From contig JAVSML010024444.1 of assembly GCA_038503035.1 (NCBI GenBank), positions 1 through 64,000 on the forward strand: a DNA stretch of 64,000 nucleotides, given 5' to 3'. Origin of the DNA: Crocodylus rhombifer. Its lineage: Eukaryota > Chordata > Crocodylia > Crocodylidae. Positions within the stretch are counted from its first letter, which is position 1. Every line of letters starts with the position of its first letter. The position numbers and the translations under genes are program-made. The notes beneath the pieces are model-generated. The model made no database searches. It saw only the letters and a list, made by a program, of their open reading frames with translations, and was not told the origin of the DNA. Below, piece by piece: positions 22,195 to 34,498 of the stretch.

Positions 22195-24241
22195 CATGCA
22201 AAATGGAATGGTCCTTCTAGTAAAGTTCCTTAGAACTGGCGTTTTTCTGTGAAAAGTTTATGTGCATAGATTAATGATTCTTGGCAAAAAAAAAAAAGAA
22301 AAAGAAAAAATTCCTCACTGACTGTATCTTACATTCACATGAGGCATCACAAAGTTTGGCATTTCAGTGCTTAAATTTTAGGTGTCTTGTTACTTAGAGG
22401 AGTTCTCAGCTATGTAATAAGCACCTCTGTACAATGAATGGGAAAGTTTAGGTCCTTCTTTGGAAATGCTTGATCTGTCAGCCAGTACTCCCTTAGTCAG
22501 CTTGTTAAATATTGAATTAACTTTTCAACCTATTCCCAATTAAATTTTATTGAGAAGAATGAATTATCCTTATTACTTTGTCACGTCCCCAAATCACACC
22601 CAGATCAGTCTAGTTCCCACTCTCAACCCTGTAAAATATTGCTGCTTGTTTTTCTTGCTCTTATAATCCTACTTTTGTTACAACATCACAATACATGGAA
22701 TATCTCCAAAACTGTCATTTCTGACAGTAGATTGACTACATTTTATCAGTGATGATTTTAAAGGTTACAGGAAGGATTTCTGCTCAGTTAATGATTGGCA
22801 AATGATTACGGCTTTCATAAGGCTTGGTACAGAAGGAAATGACATGTGCCTACTGCCATACTTCTTCAACACTGATGTAATCAAATTTCATGAGTAGGAT
22901 AGGGTCTAGCAGGGTCAAGATTTAGTTAAAAGACCTCCAAGGAAAATTTAGGGTGTTGGTGATTTAATAAGTTATACTTGAGTCAAAATTAAACCAGTGT
23001 TTTAGTATGTGGTAGGGCATTGTGCTATTGAAAGTCCTGTTTTTTGTGTAAGAGGTAAATCTAAACTCCTGGTCATCATGAAAATTTGTAGACATTTTGT
23101 TGCAAGAGTAAGTGTAGAGCTGCCAAACTCAGACAGAGATTTGAGAGGTACATAAAATCCTGGAAGCAGACTAGATTGATGGGGGTTTCTGCAATAAATA
23201 TTGGCACAAAAAGTTATCTAATATGAAGTAACAAAATAATGACTATTAATATTTAATGCAAGTAAAATATATTTTATGCAAGTATTGGCAAAAATGAAGG
23301 AAAGAACCACAGGCCATATTAACTCTATGAAGGGGAAAATTGATTTCTGCTAAATTTAGAACCCATTCAAAGATTACACTGTGTGAACTCTTCGCTAAAG
23401 GCAAAACTCTTGTTGACTTCAATAGGGCCAGAATTTCACACACAGATCTAAATTTAGAACATTCCTTAAAACGTTCCTTTTGTGGCAAAAATGTAAATAC
23501 TGAATGTCTTCTCTTTTTTAAGTTTTATTCCCTTAAATTTTGGACCATCATTACTTAGAGAAATATTTTATCTATTTCCCCATCACTTTCTGGAACTTAG
23601 CAGAAATTTGGTTTTATTTTTTGAGCAACTGAATACAGTCTTTCATTTGTACCAATGCATTGGACAAAGCACACTTCCTTTGTCTGTAGTAAGTCACCAA
23701 GGATAAACAATTCCAAACAACATCAGATCTGTGCAATTCACCAATTGTTGCTTCCTCAGCCTTTTCAATCATTCATTTTGGCTTCTTCCAAGAAATGAGA
23801 AAGGATTTCTTGATTCTTCATCAACTGAAATCCAAAAATGATGAGAATTGAAATGCAGCTGTATAACAAGTTGTTTTGAATATGTGTGCAAGCTCGATGG
23901 TCATCTTGCTCTTTCTGCCTACAAACTGTGAATCATGGATCCTTGTACAGCAAATTCTGCAGGCACAACTGGTAACTTCAACAAAGAGTGCACAAACACA
24001 AGCATTAAATATTCCGACCTGCCTGTATGATATTTCACCTTCTTAGAGGGCTTTCAGCTTTGTTTCTTGATCATTTCAATATGTAGGCCACCATAAATGT
24101 GGTCATGAATTTTGGGAATCAAATGTTGCAATATCAAAGGCTGACTAAGCAGCCCCAGTAACCTTGATACATTTTCCCAGGAGGTTTTTCACAAACATCT
24201 GCCTCTGTGATGTTAACAGGTACATACACCTCTTTTGGTCA
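22195..24241. other. AT-rich DNA without recognised features
   Basis: An A-rich run lies at 22285-22310. Overlapping 80- and 72-codon frames at 23246-23558 have no recognisable domain. This spacer between hAT members B and C looks single-copy. Confidence 0.5.
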
Positions 24242-24419
24242 CTAGGAATTAGGGCTGTGCAAGGTAGCAGCAATCCGATCCCGCTTCGGATCCAGCCACT
24301 TTGGATGGCCACGATCTGATCCAGAGCTCCAGATCAGGTTTCCGCCTTGATCCAGCCAAAGTGACTCCAAAGCTGTGGAGCCACCTCAGAGATTCAGCCA
24401 TAGGGTATAATGGGGAATC

Positions 24420-25000
24420 AATGAAAGATATATAACTTTGTCGTTTTTTGTATGATTTGGATGAAACTTGTAGGGGTGGTAGCCTCTGCTAAGAGCATGA
24501 ACCCTGCCAAGCTTCAAGAAGATTGGTGAAGGGGTTTGGGGGGAACTGTACCCCAAATTCTTGAAAGCCAAACTGATGACACAGCTGTGCACCACAGGGG
24601 GGGTGAAAACTGCAGGGGTGGTAGCTCTCGCTGAGGCCACAAAGCCTGCCAAGTTTCAAGAAGAATGCTGCAGGGGTTGGGGGGGAACTTCACCCCAAGC
24701 TGCTGACAGGCAAAACTCATAACACAAATGACCCTGTGTCTATTAAGGCGCAGTGGGCTGAAAACTGCAAGGGTGGTAGCTCTTACTGAGGCCACTACAC
24801 CTGCCAGCTGTGTGTGTCCTAGAGCAGGCCTGAATGAGTGCTGGGCCCTGCCAGGCCGTGAAGCCTGCCTGCCAGCTGTGTGTGTCTCACTGTGGGAGTC
24901 TGTCGTTTGGGGCCCTGCACCCCAAGCTGCTGGCAGGCAAAACTCATGATGTGGGTGGGTGACACTGTGTGTGTGTGTTAAGGTGCACTGGGGCCTCTGC
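24420..25000. repeat. Diverged tandem repeat in the 3' region of hAT member C
   Basis: Three successive units contain the ordered words GGGTGGTAGC(C/T)(T/C)T, GAG.CCAC/GAGCATGAA, CCTGCCAAG.TTCAAGAA, GGGG(T/-)TTGGGGGGGAACT and CACCCCAA. They start near 24475, 24613 and 24770, a period of about 140-155 bp. The first unit is the one shared with member B at about 21020-21100. Non-coding. Confidence 0.65.
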
Positions 25001-26029
25001 ACAGCACGGCAGTGTGCCCCACTGAGGCCTCCTCCTCCCCTGCAGCCTCACACCCGGTAGTGTTGTTTATGTGACAACAGGTACAATAACTTAGCTGGCT
25101 CAACATCAGTAGCAGCAGCAGCAGCATCAAAGGTACCCACACAGAACTGTCATAGAGCCTATTGTTTTACAGAGAAATTGACAGCAAAAAGTAAAGAAGT
25201 TGTGCTGTGTTGTGTTGGACATATGATGTTATTTATGGTGTGTGATGGCTTATCTTGTGTTTTTATGTGTATGTGTAAATTATGAAAGAAAAGGAGTACT
25301 TAAAAAAAATGTATCTTTGGAAGCTTTAGGGTTGAAAACTCCTTTGTCAGGCTGAGGAAGTACCTGCAGTCGGTCCTGGATGGAAGGAATAGTAAAGAAG
25401 CCAGAGACTGGCCTGGCCCACAATGCAGGCAAGAAAGCCAGTCAGTAAAAATGGAAATGAAGGTGTCAGGGGGGAGGGACAGGCTGGGGTATGGGCTAGG
25501 GAGGAAAGGGGGATGTAGCAGCACAGGTAAAAGTGCAGAGGTGCCTGGGGTGTTAGATGTCTGGCCGGTTACAGTGTGCCAGAACTCCACTGTATATATT
25601 GAGTTCATGAGTTACTGTACCTACTACCTAGGAAGATGTGACAGGTCTGGGCATTCCCCAGCCAGGACTCTGTCTGTGCGTGCATTAGCTGCAGGTTATG
25701 GTGCCTCCTCCCTTCCTTTCACCAGAGGATCGTTGGTCCTGGCATTTACGGGGCTGCCATGCCACTAGCAGTCCCACCAGGCCTCTCTACCCTGGCAGGG
25801 TGCAGTTTTAGTGGTCATGTCCAGAACCTGGGGACTCCTCCTTCCCCATAGCCCCAATCCCATACCTCCAAGTTCATCCTGGCAAGGGAATGAGCTCAGC
25901 AGGGACATGTTCTTCCCCTGCTGGCTGGTGATGCAGTTAGTGCCCCCTCCAGGTGAGAGCGGGGCATTACTTGGCTTTTCAAAACCTCCAGAAAGAAAAT
26001 TGGTGCAGACGCAGTGAGGAGGGTGGCAC

Positions 26030-28521
26030 TCAGTCCATCTGCAAGTGGAGCTTGGGGAACCCCAGTAGCGGGAGGTTCACCTTTAGAAACACCAGCTGCT
26101 CCACCAATGTAGGATCCAAGGAGGTCTGCTGTGGTGTCACAACATCCCCAGCAGCTGAACACCCTCTCGCTTGGAACACTAGTTGGTGGACAAGACAGGT
26201 GTTGCCAGGCAACCGTGGCCAGATCCTGCCACATCTGGCTGTGGTTTGCCCAGTAGGCCAAGGGGTCACATTCCAGTGGCTCCACATCCTCAGCAAGATA
26301 GGTAACCACCAAAGCCTCAGCGCTACCTGCCCGAGGCTGGGGTCTAGTGCGTTTGAACCCCAGCATTGAAGCCATGCCCATGGCCCACATTGGCAGTGGC
26401 TAGCGTGGAGGAGACTGTCTGGTTCTGGTGCTGGCACGGGTGCTGGGAGTGCTGGCACAGGAAAGTGCATCCCCCTCTTTCACATCTCCTCACCTCTGCA
26501 CTTTGGCATCTCTGACTTTGTTCACCAGCACCTGCATTCAGTGATCAAGGGTTTTGGGACTGCCAGTGCACATGCTTCCCTTCACTCTTGGGTCTCACAT
26601 ACCCGCCATCATGTGGACCATACTGGACCACAAGGGATCCAGCTGTCTCCTGATGCCCTCCTTCAGCCGCCTCACCAGTGCCTGCACGCCTGGTGACAGC
26701 GGCCTGCCCCAGGCAAGAACATTGATCCCCTGGAACTTTTCCATTTGGTTCTCCAATTCCCTCACTAGGGGGATCACTTGGCTGAGGAAGGCATCACTAG
26801 TGCTAAGGGTCTTGGTGGCCTCAAGGAAGGGCTTGAGGACCACCAACATCTGGGAGATGGTACTCCACTCAGCTCTGTTCAGGGGGCTGCTGATCACAGT
26901 CTCCCCAAGCAAGGCCATCTCATGGATGGCCTTCTGTTGCTCCACCAACCTTTTGATCATCAGGTATGTGTAGTTCCACCGAGTCTCCACATCCTGTATG
27001 ATTCTATGCTGTGGGATGCTGAGCTCTGCCTGTTTCTCCTGCAGCATCTTGCCTCCTTGATGCTGCGGTGGACGTAGCCCACCACCTTCTTTCATTTCAA
27101 AATCAGCTGGCTTGTAGCAGTACTGGTGGTGGCGCCATCACCAGCAGCCCTGTCCCCCTCCAAGGCATCCCTCACTATTAAGTGCCAACAAAGTTGGCAT
27201 CACAGACAGCCTTCACCATATTGGCCTTGTTGTTGGTGACCATGAACCTGTGGATGATCTTGGCCTGCCCAGCGAGCCACCCCTGCACCACGCGGTTCAT
27301 GGCCCCCATGATCTCCCTTGCCATGTGGGACTCATCCAGCACCTCGGCTTGCAGTAGAGCCCACCGACAGCTTGACTGATTGCACCAGTGCCCCGTGAGA
27401 GAGAGGTAGGTGTGATTGCCACCCCAGCTGCTCCAGATGTCAGAGGTGAAGTACAAAGCTACCCGCGGCCCTGCCTTGTGCAGCTCCTCCCTCAAGTACT
27501 CTCTGCATGCCTCATATAGGGAGGGTACCACTGCCCTGTTAACGGTGGTGGTGCGGGCACTTTGTAAAATGGGGCCAGAAGTGCTACAAACTGCCTGAAC
27601 CCTCATCACTCAACTAGGGAGAAGGGCTGGCTATCCAGAGCAAGCATCTCTCCAGTGCCCTGGGTGATCTTGTGTGCCTTGGGAACATGCTCCCCCTTTC
27701 TGTTCACCTTTCCCCCACAGGTCCAGGGTGGCCTTCCTGTGCTTTGGGGGTAAGGGGGCTTTGGGGAGAGTGGAGGACTTCCCTTTTGGCACACTCACAC
27801 TAGTGCCAGGCTGAGCAGCAGGAAGAAGGGCAAGGGGGTGGTGCCTCCTCAGAAGCAGCAACATGGCCATGGTGGAGAAGTGTCTCACATCCTTGCCACG
27901 GCTTATGTGCCTCCAGAGCAGATGGCAAACCTGGGATCATCTGCCACCTCTAAATGATCCCACACTACACTACTCCCCCACTTCTGGATTGAGGGTGAGG
28001 ATCCTGCCTTTTCTTCCTTCTCAACAGGCTGAGGCTGAACAGCAGGAGGAGCTGTCTCAGCTGAGCCACTTGCCTCCACAACCTCAGCCTCCTCCGAGGT
28101 GCTGCTTTCCAGAGGAGACCTGGGTCTAGGGGAAAAGTGAGGGGTGTGGAGCACTAACTGATTCCCCCTCAGTCCCCAGAATTGCCTGAGCCAGCGCGCT
28201 CAGCATCCCTGGTTCCAGTTCCAGCTCCTCCTCTGGCAGTGGGAGGCTCACTCTGAGAGCTGGAATTGGGGTGGAAGAGGCAGTGATTTCACTGCTGGTG
28301 CCCACTTGTGGACTGAGCAGAAGTGGTGCAGGTGCAGGGACGTTAGGTGCAGACATTGCTCCCACCGCCTGGTTTCCACTCGTAGCACTGATGCCATGGC
28401 TGCTCGGGAATAGAATGCATCTGTGTTTGGGACGTGGGGAGCTTGCAGCTCCAGCTCTCTCCTTGCCCCCTCTCCCTCCCCTGCCAGAAGACCTGGCACC
28501 TGCCTTTCCAGCACACTTCAT
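26030..28521 (-). pseudogene. hAT (BED-finger, ZBED-like) transposase pseudogene
   Basis: Fragments in order on the minus strand: a low-complexity N-terminus (28521-28126); the start of a BED zinc finger (28154-27903, SVVWDHLEV..RFAIC); its second half in another frame (27888-27631, MRHFSTMAMLLLLRRHHP, where a usual finger His reads Leu); a linker (27794-27606, KAHKITQGTGEMLALD); the RNase H-like core (27609-27178, ALYFTSDIWSS and VTNNKANMVKAV); the RW block and insertion region (27095-26595, DVETRWNYTYL, LVVLKPFLEATKTL); and the hAT C-terminal dimerisation region (26390-26030, DPLAYW and PPTSVPSERVFS), with another frame change inside it. There are at least five frame changes. The family TDN box reads TNN, so the expected acidic residue is Asn. 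A short deletion near 27170-27180 removes the RC.AH.LNL-like block. It cannot encode an active enzyme. Confidence 0.9.
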
Positions 28522-28798
28522 ACTGATCTTTCCTGTGCTGCAAAAGGTCTGTGTGTATGTGTGAATCCTTTTGTATATCTGTCTGTCTTGTTCTCCTGTG
28601 AATATCTGTGTTTATCTTGTGCTGTGAATTAAATTATTTTTGTGTCTTCTTTTGTGTCTTCTTTCTGGCCCTCATGATGTTGTCTATCTTGTGGTATGCA
28701 TGAGTTCCTGTGTCTCAATATATTATCTGTGTCTTGCTCTTCTGTAAATATCTGTCTGTCTTCTTCTGCTGTGATTTTTTTTCTATATTCTGGGTCTC

Positions 28799-28857
28799 TG
28801 TGTAGGTGCGTGTGTGCATGCGTGTGTGTGCATGCGTGTGTGTGTGTGTGTGTGTGC
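28799..28857. repeat. TG microsatellite with TGCATGCG interruptions
   Basis: Alternating TG with GCATGCG interruptions, inside the 5' region of hAT member C upstream of the transposase remains. It explains the spurious His-Thr-rich frames on the minus strand at 28629-28965. Confidence 0.9.
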
Positions 28858-29008
28858 AAGCAAGCAATCTGTGCCTCCCTGCACAGTGATAAATAACACT
28901 GGCTGGGAAAACACAACTGTCTTTTTGCAAAGTTTCCAAAACAAGTTCCCAAAAAAATAATTCAAAGAAATAAATTGAATTGTAATACTACTAATACTTG
29001 AATTGAAT

Positions 29009-29040
29009 AGCTAAGCTAAACTAAGCTAAGCTAAGCTAAA
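29009..29040. repeat. AGCTA pentanucleotide repeat
   Basis: About six copies of AGCTA/AACTA in tandem, within the 5' region of hAT member C. Confidence 0.85.
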
Positions 29041-29422
29041 TCCTAACCACTCCTTTATAACACAAAAAAGCAGCAGGCAGGTCTCAGTCACAGCGTTCCT
29101 CTCTCACACGTCAGCTGACAGGGAACGAGCTGCAAAAGGCACAGAAGGGCTGGAAACAGGGGCTTTTATACTTTTGTTAGTTCCACCCCACAGATGCTGC
29201 CATTGGAAAGGTAGCCAGGGAGAAATCCTTCTCACTGGCTACCTACAGACATCAGTCTTCCCTACACCACTCCCCCTCCCTCCCCCACTCCCACTGTCCG
29301 TCCCTCCCCTGTTCCCCCTCCCTCTTTTAATTAGCTCAAAACGGCCGAAGCGGATCCGAAGCATCGGAAGCAGGTCCAGATCCAAATTGGGATCTGAAGA
29401 CTTGCACAGCACTACTAGAAAT

Positions 29423-31059
29423 CCAACTGAATTGTAAAGACCGAGAAATCAAGCTGACATCAAGGGCAAGCATAATAATTGGCTCATCAGGTAGTACATG
29501 CAGTTTTCTAAATATGTTTTTCTCCTACTTGGGCTGCCAAAGGGCATTTTGTCTCCCCCTCAAGCACCATGAACTTGTTTTAGCAGAAAATAAGCCAATA
29601 TCTGAAGCAAAAACTGTTGTGTACTCCCTTCAGCTATTTGGCCATGTTCTACCCTCCCTTCCCAAATCTATGTATCTAACTACTTAGGAAGAGTCAAATT
29701 CTTCAGCAAATTTTAGGCCTGAATTCATATGCATTCTCTTTGTACTACTTTTGATCTTTTGAGATTGTCAACAACCTTAAATCTTGCTAATGACAATTTC
29801 AGCTGCCTAATCTTTATTTCTAATCCCTCCCCTACCCAAAATTTTATCTGAAGATTAGTCAGTTGGAAACCTGTATGGGAAAACAAACGAATTGCAGATC
29901 AGTATAGAAAGATTCCATTTTAATAATAAGAATAGCATCTTGGTTTTCTGGCTAGAACATTCTCTGTACTACTACTGGATTTGTGAATTCAGTTGGGAGG
30001 AAAGTATCCAGCCATATCTACTTTGTGTACAATAATAGCAGTATTGCTTCCTCAGTGGTAGATTATTGTAAACCTTGGAACCAGGCCCTCCTTGCATTTG
30101 AAAATATTCACAAGGCAACTAATATTTCTAGCTTCAAATCAGCATGACAACATTACATAGTTTGTGTGAATAAAATGAGCCTACAAGGTATAAAACAGCA
30201 CAGATTCAGATTTAGATGTAGTGCTTGCATTACAGCTAGTAAGTCTGATCCAACACCTGTTAAGTCAATAGTAATCTTTCTAATGCCTTCAGTGAGCTTT
30301 GGGACTTTAAGCTTCAGGCTCAATAACCCAAGTTTTCAAAAGTTTCTAGCCAGTTCTTGATGCCCAACTTAAGAAGCTTGAGGGGAAAGATTTTTAGAGA
30401 TTACTGAGCAGTCCCTGAATATCAAGCCACATCAAAATATCTCAAGATAAGCACTCAAAAATTGGGACAACCAATGTTGTTAGTCACTTTTGACAATTTT
30501 GGCTATTCGGCCTAGCATTCTTGTAACACAGATAACAATCCCCTGGTCTCACTGCAGGTTGATTCAGGAGCTCTGGTTCCTCTCTTCACTGCCCTGCTGC
30601 CTGTCCTTACAGCTTTACCCAGAGTCTTCTCCTCCAGCAAATCTCAACATAACCAGTACCCTGACCAGATGATGCAGTTTAGTGTAGGAAGATCCTTGGG
30701 ACTGCAAAAGATCTGGGTCTGCTGTTCCCAAAGGAACAGAATATCTGTTGCATATTCTATTCCATGTAAATACTTAAGAGTTTTGCTTCCTTTCTTTTCC
30801 TTGCACCTGATAGTCTTGCTGTCATGGCTTCTTGATATGCAATTAGCTATTGTCTAGTGACTGAGCTGGCTCTGATAATTTCTTGATTAAGTCAGAGTAC
30901 AAAAACACAAAAACCACATTTATATCAAATAACATGTTTCATACGAACATGCATGATACAAATGAACATAGCATCAGCTGTTGACAGACACCAAATATAA
31001 GGGTAGTTAGGCCCCTTTAGGGGGTTGTGTATGGGCACAGATAGAAGTTACATTATTTC
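29423..31059. other. AT-rich DNA without recognised features
   Basis: No open frame above 64 codons and no visible repeat boundary. Confidence 0.5.
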
Positions 31060-31236
31060 CATGATCGGGCCTCTGAAAGTGCTCTACAGGTGTGCTGCGA
31101 CACATCACAGCTTCAGAGTGCTTTTAAAATGGCTGATCATGAAAAAATTAACCTTCCTTAAATGAAGTACCAGATGAAGATGCTCTGCTTTAGGGTACCC
31201 TAGGGAGCTTGTGTTCCATCCAAGGTTAATTTTTTT
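31060..31236. repeat. Two adjacent small foldback repeats
   Basis: The first, 31060-31141, begins CATGATC and ends GATCATG, with an inner pair CTCTGAA (31071) and TTCAGAG (31112). The second, 31142-31236, begins AAAAAATTAACCTT and ends AAGGTTAATTTTTT, its reverse complement. They abut directly and could be the terminal part of one element. The family is unknown. Confidence 0.65.
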
Positions 31237-31800
31237 GTGTGACTGGGGCTGGGTTCCCAGCCAAGAAACTACAATCTCCCCAGCCCCAGCCCCCTCCTCC
31301 CAGCTCTGGGGCTGTCACTGAGGAGGGAGGAGGAAGGGGCAAACCAGCACCGGTGAGGTCCTCCTTTCAAGAGCTGCTGCCTTGCCCAGCCTGAGCTGGG
31401 GGTGTGTGTGTAGTGGATTGGAGCCCCCCTCAAATCCCAGCCTCATGCACCCTCCCCCAGCCCCCTGGCTGGGGTACTGGAGGGAGTTGGCCTGGGCCCA
31501 TGAGGTGGGGGGGAGGGGCTCTGATCCACAGCATCCCCTCCCCCCCGCCGCCCAACTCAGGCCAGGTGAGCCGACAGCTTGTGAAAGAAGAAGCTCACTG
31601 ATGCTGGCTTGCTCTTCTGTCCTACCCCCTTCCTCCCTGATGACAGCCCAGAGCTGGGAGGAGATGGCTGCGGCTGGGGAGAGGGATGGCTCCTTGGCTG
31701 GCTAGGCAGTCTCAATCCTCCCCACACCAAACAGCCAAATGGCTGTTGGGTTGGGGGTGGGAGGTGCTCTAAGTCATGGTGCTTTCTGTAAAATGCCATG
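31237..31800. other. GC-rich block, unidentified
   Basis: GC-rich sequence with CCCCAGCCCC and GGGTTGGGGG runs; short frames occur on both strands with no domain. It may be the interior of a DNA transposon related to the foldbacks at its left edge, but I could not find a matching right terminus. Confidence 0.4.
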
Positions 31801-31913
31801 AGTTAGAGTGGGGGCCTGAACGTCTGTCAGTGCTTTATGCAGGAGGAAAGAATCCCCTATCCTGTCCCTTCAATGAACAACAGCAGATTTGCTCATCGTG
31901 TGACATATAACAT

Positions 31914-32033
31914 AAGGCAGAGTAGATAAGCACCTTTATAGACTAAATAAATCATACTAATTTATAGATTTAATCTATAAAGCTGCATATCTACCCTGCA
32001 TTCTGACTGACTTCAGACTAAGGTGGCTAACCC
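31914..32033. repeat. Short palindromic MITE, family M (about 120 bp)
   Basis: Left AAGGCAGAGTAGATAAGCACC..TATAGACTA and right AATCTATAAAGCTGCATATC, TACCCTGCATTCTG, ACTTCAGACTAAGGTGGCTAACC. The right end is the reverse complement of the outermost left end of the copy at 53337 (GGTAGTTAGCCATGTTAGTA). The element is almost entirely terminal repeat with a minimal AT centre. Confidence 0.65.
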
Positions 32034-33711
32034 CCTCTCTACACATATAGCATTAACCATTTAAGACCCCTGGAAGTGACATTGGCAGCCATTTAAACTG
32101 AGAAAATGGTACAAGCCATTTGTTGAATCCTGTTGATTTTTATATTAAAGATGCTGCTTAAGCCAAATTAAACTGACCAACTATTTCTTATTGGATCAAT
32201 GTGCATTTGGTGAGTGTCTAGCTATTAGCATCTCATTAGAGCTTATTATCTAGAGTTCTGGCAGATACAATTAATCAACAATGAACCTGTTTGCACACTG
32301 GTAGCTCCTAAAACCATCTAATCCTAGGTCTGCGTTGTGCATGAATATCAGCACAGGCTCGGTTTGTGTAGTGGTGATTCTGGGGCAATTTGATCATTGG
32401 GCATTGATTGAGATGGGTATACAGGATTAACTGATCATTAGGTATCAGGCAATTTCCTGATTGCTAATCAAGTAGCCTACACTGTATCACATGTACATGT
32501 GCAGGTGGAAGATACTTTTTAATGTGAATGAAAGGCTGTGCTCGCATAATTTTTTTTTGATTACCATAATGAAAAGAGATCACCTGTACACAATTATACT
32601 AGAATCACAGACGTTATAAAAGAAGAAGTTATAACTTCGCCAAATGCCCTAATATTTTTTTCATTGCACATTCCCTATCAGTAATCAGTAAAAGGTGCAT
32701 TTTCTATGGAAGCCATTTAAAGAAAATGAGTATATACTGCATTTAATTAGGATTAATTTATGCCTTCAGACTAGTAAATGAAAGAAAGGAAGGATGGAGA
32801 GAGCACAGCCTCAGACAGTTGAATCCAAAGAGTTCTGCAGGATGGTTGATAGCTCAGAACATGCCTGACAGAGAGAGAAGGAGATTTGAAGTGTCTATAG
32901 GGCCTCATTGCCATGTGAAAGATATAATTTGGCTGCAGTATCCTATATTTAACTGAAGCTGGGCATGCTTGGATTGCTAGCAAGTTGGTAATACAATCCT
33001 AATAAGGGGCAAATTGTGGGCATCACTTAGTAAAATGAGTTTTCCTTTCAGAGCTAATTTAGAATGCCAGAACTTCTTAAGTTTATATAAAAGTAATCCT
33101 TCACTCATGCAAAAGTAAAGACAGCCCATGGTAGTATAGCCCTGGGGTAATTCATTAACATTTTCATTCTGTGGCCCTCTAACCAAGAGTCCACATCATT
33201 CCTCTTGTTACTATAGTTCCCTTCCATTTGGTTCTTGGAATGTTTCATCCTGTTATCCACTATGGAAGTCCTTGAATCATGGTTGTTCTAGTGGTTGCCT
33301 TGCTGATATACACAGGGGATTACAAAAAGCAGGTCAACACTATTTTACACCGACCTGGCCTTTCATTCTGTCACTTCATATCCCAGGAGCATTTCCTTCT
33401 TACAGCCCAAGACAGATCTCAGTTGATAAAAGGACTATGTAATAGGACAAAAGACATGAGCTGGCCTGTTCTCAGTCAAAACTAACAACATGGTATTCGC
33501 CTCACATTTCTCCTCACTTTTCACTGGGTTCTCAGTTCCCATCTGATTAAGAACCTGAGACATATGGAAATGTTGCAGCTACCGTTCATCTTGCAGCTAC
33601 AGGCAGAAAGATCACATGTCCTCTCATCATGTTGCCCTTCCACAGTTACTGTATATACTACAAGGTGCCCATAATCACTTCCTATTGCAGACAATCCTAT
33701 TTCAGATTAGT
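32034..33711. other. AT-rich DNA without recognised features
   Basis: Frames of 60-70 codons only, and no domain or repeat boundary recognised. Confidence 0.5.
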
Positions 33712-34205
33712 AGGGTTACCATACATCTGGGTTTTCCCAGAAATGTCCTCTCCTTTTTGGCCCCCTGTGCTGCATCCGGGCAGGTTTTCATAAAAAGAGC
33801 AGATGTCCGGGTTTTTTTGCACTTCCCCTTGTCTCTCAGGCTGGCTCCTTGGAACTGCTTGGGGCTGGAAGCAGTGGGCAAGGTGATTGGTTGTCAGGGG
33901 TCAAGTATTCCCCGCATGGGCCCTGGCAAGCCAGGTAAAGAGACACTGTGTGTGCATATGTGTGTGATCGGGCAGGCGTGCAATGCAGGAGCTGCTTGGG
34001 CAGCAGGGCTGGGGGAGGCAGGTTCTGTGGGTCCGTAGTGCAGGACACTAGCAGAGCTGGGGGGCAGAGGGCTGTGGGTCAGGAGCAAGGGGCACCGCAG
34101 AGCTGCAGGGGCAGGAGGCTGTGGGTTGGGAGTATGGGGGTGCTGGCAGGACTGCAGGGCAGGGGCTTAGGAGTGAGGGGCAGAGGCAGGACATAGGCAT
34201 ATTGC
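33712..34205. mobile_element. Interspersed repeat starting AGGGTTACCATACATC, with G-rich minisatellite core
   Basis: Starts with AGGGTTACCATACATCTGGG and a CCGGG..AAAAAGAGCAGATGTCCGGG segment, a terminus type I recognise from short reptile DNA elements. It ends near 34190-34205 with ..GGCATATTGCTACCT, an imperfect inverse of the start. 33990-34190 is a minisatellite of roughly 60-bp units (GGCTGTGGGT.GGGAGTA.GGGG, GCAGAGCTG.(A/G)GGGG). A 140-codon frame at 33616-34038 crosses the left boundary and is not a gene. The superfamily is uncertain. Confidence 0.5.
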
Positions 34206-34498
34206 TACCTGCCCACAATCATATGCCCCTTCCACTCTCCTCCCCCCTTTCCCCTGGCTGTCAGGACAGAGCATTTACATCTACATTTTTCTTCCCAGAC
34301 TTGTAATAAAGGCTGAATTGGCCAAGGCAGCCATCCAATGATGACTGGTGTCATTGAGCTTTGCACTAGTGAGAACATAAGTAAGAAGGTTATTATCTGT
34401 CCGCACTTGAAAGGCGCTACCATACAAATTGTCTTTAAATTTTTCAGTGACCACCCATTTGTGACCTTTTCTTTCAGATCCAGTCTTTTCCATGTCTC

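Larger units (their letters stand above)
24250..29414 (-). mobile_element. hAT family 'TAGGGCTGTGC', long member C (5165 bp) with transposase remains
   Basis: Left end TAGGGCTGTGCAAGG and right end ..GACTTGCACAGCACTA (reverse complement TAGTGCTGTGCAAGTC). The flanks CTAGGAAT (24242-24249) and CTAGAAAT (29415-29422) match at 7 of 8, a decayed hAT TSD. Both subterminal regions carry GATCC/GGATC words. 24400-25000 holds about three diverged tandem units with GGTGGTAGC..., CCTGCCAAG and GGGGGGAACT. The transposase pseudogene lies at 28521-26030 on the minus strand, leaving a long (about 1.8 kb) 3' region and a 0.9-kb 5' region with TG and AGCTA repeats. This is the autonomous-type relative of members A and B. 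Confidence 0.9.
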
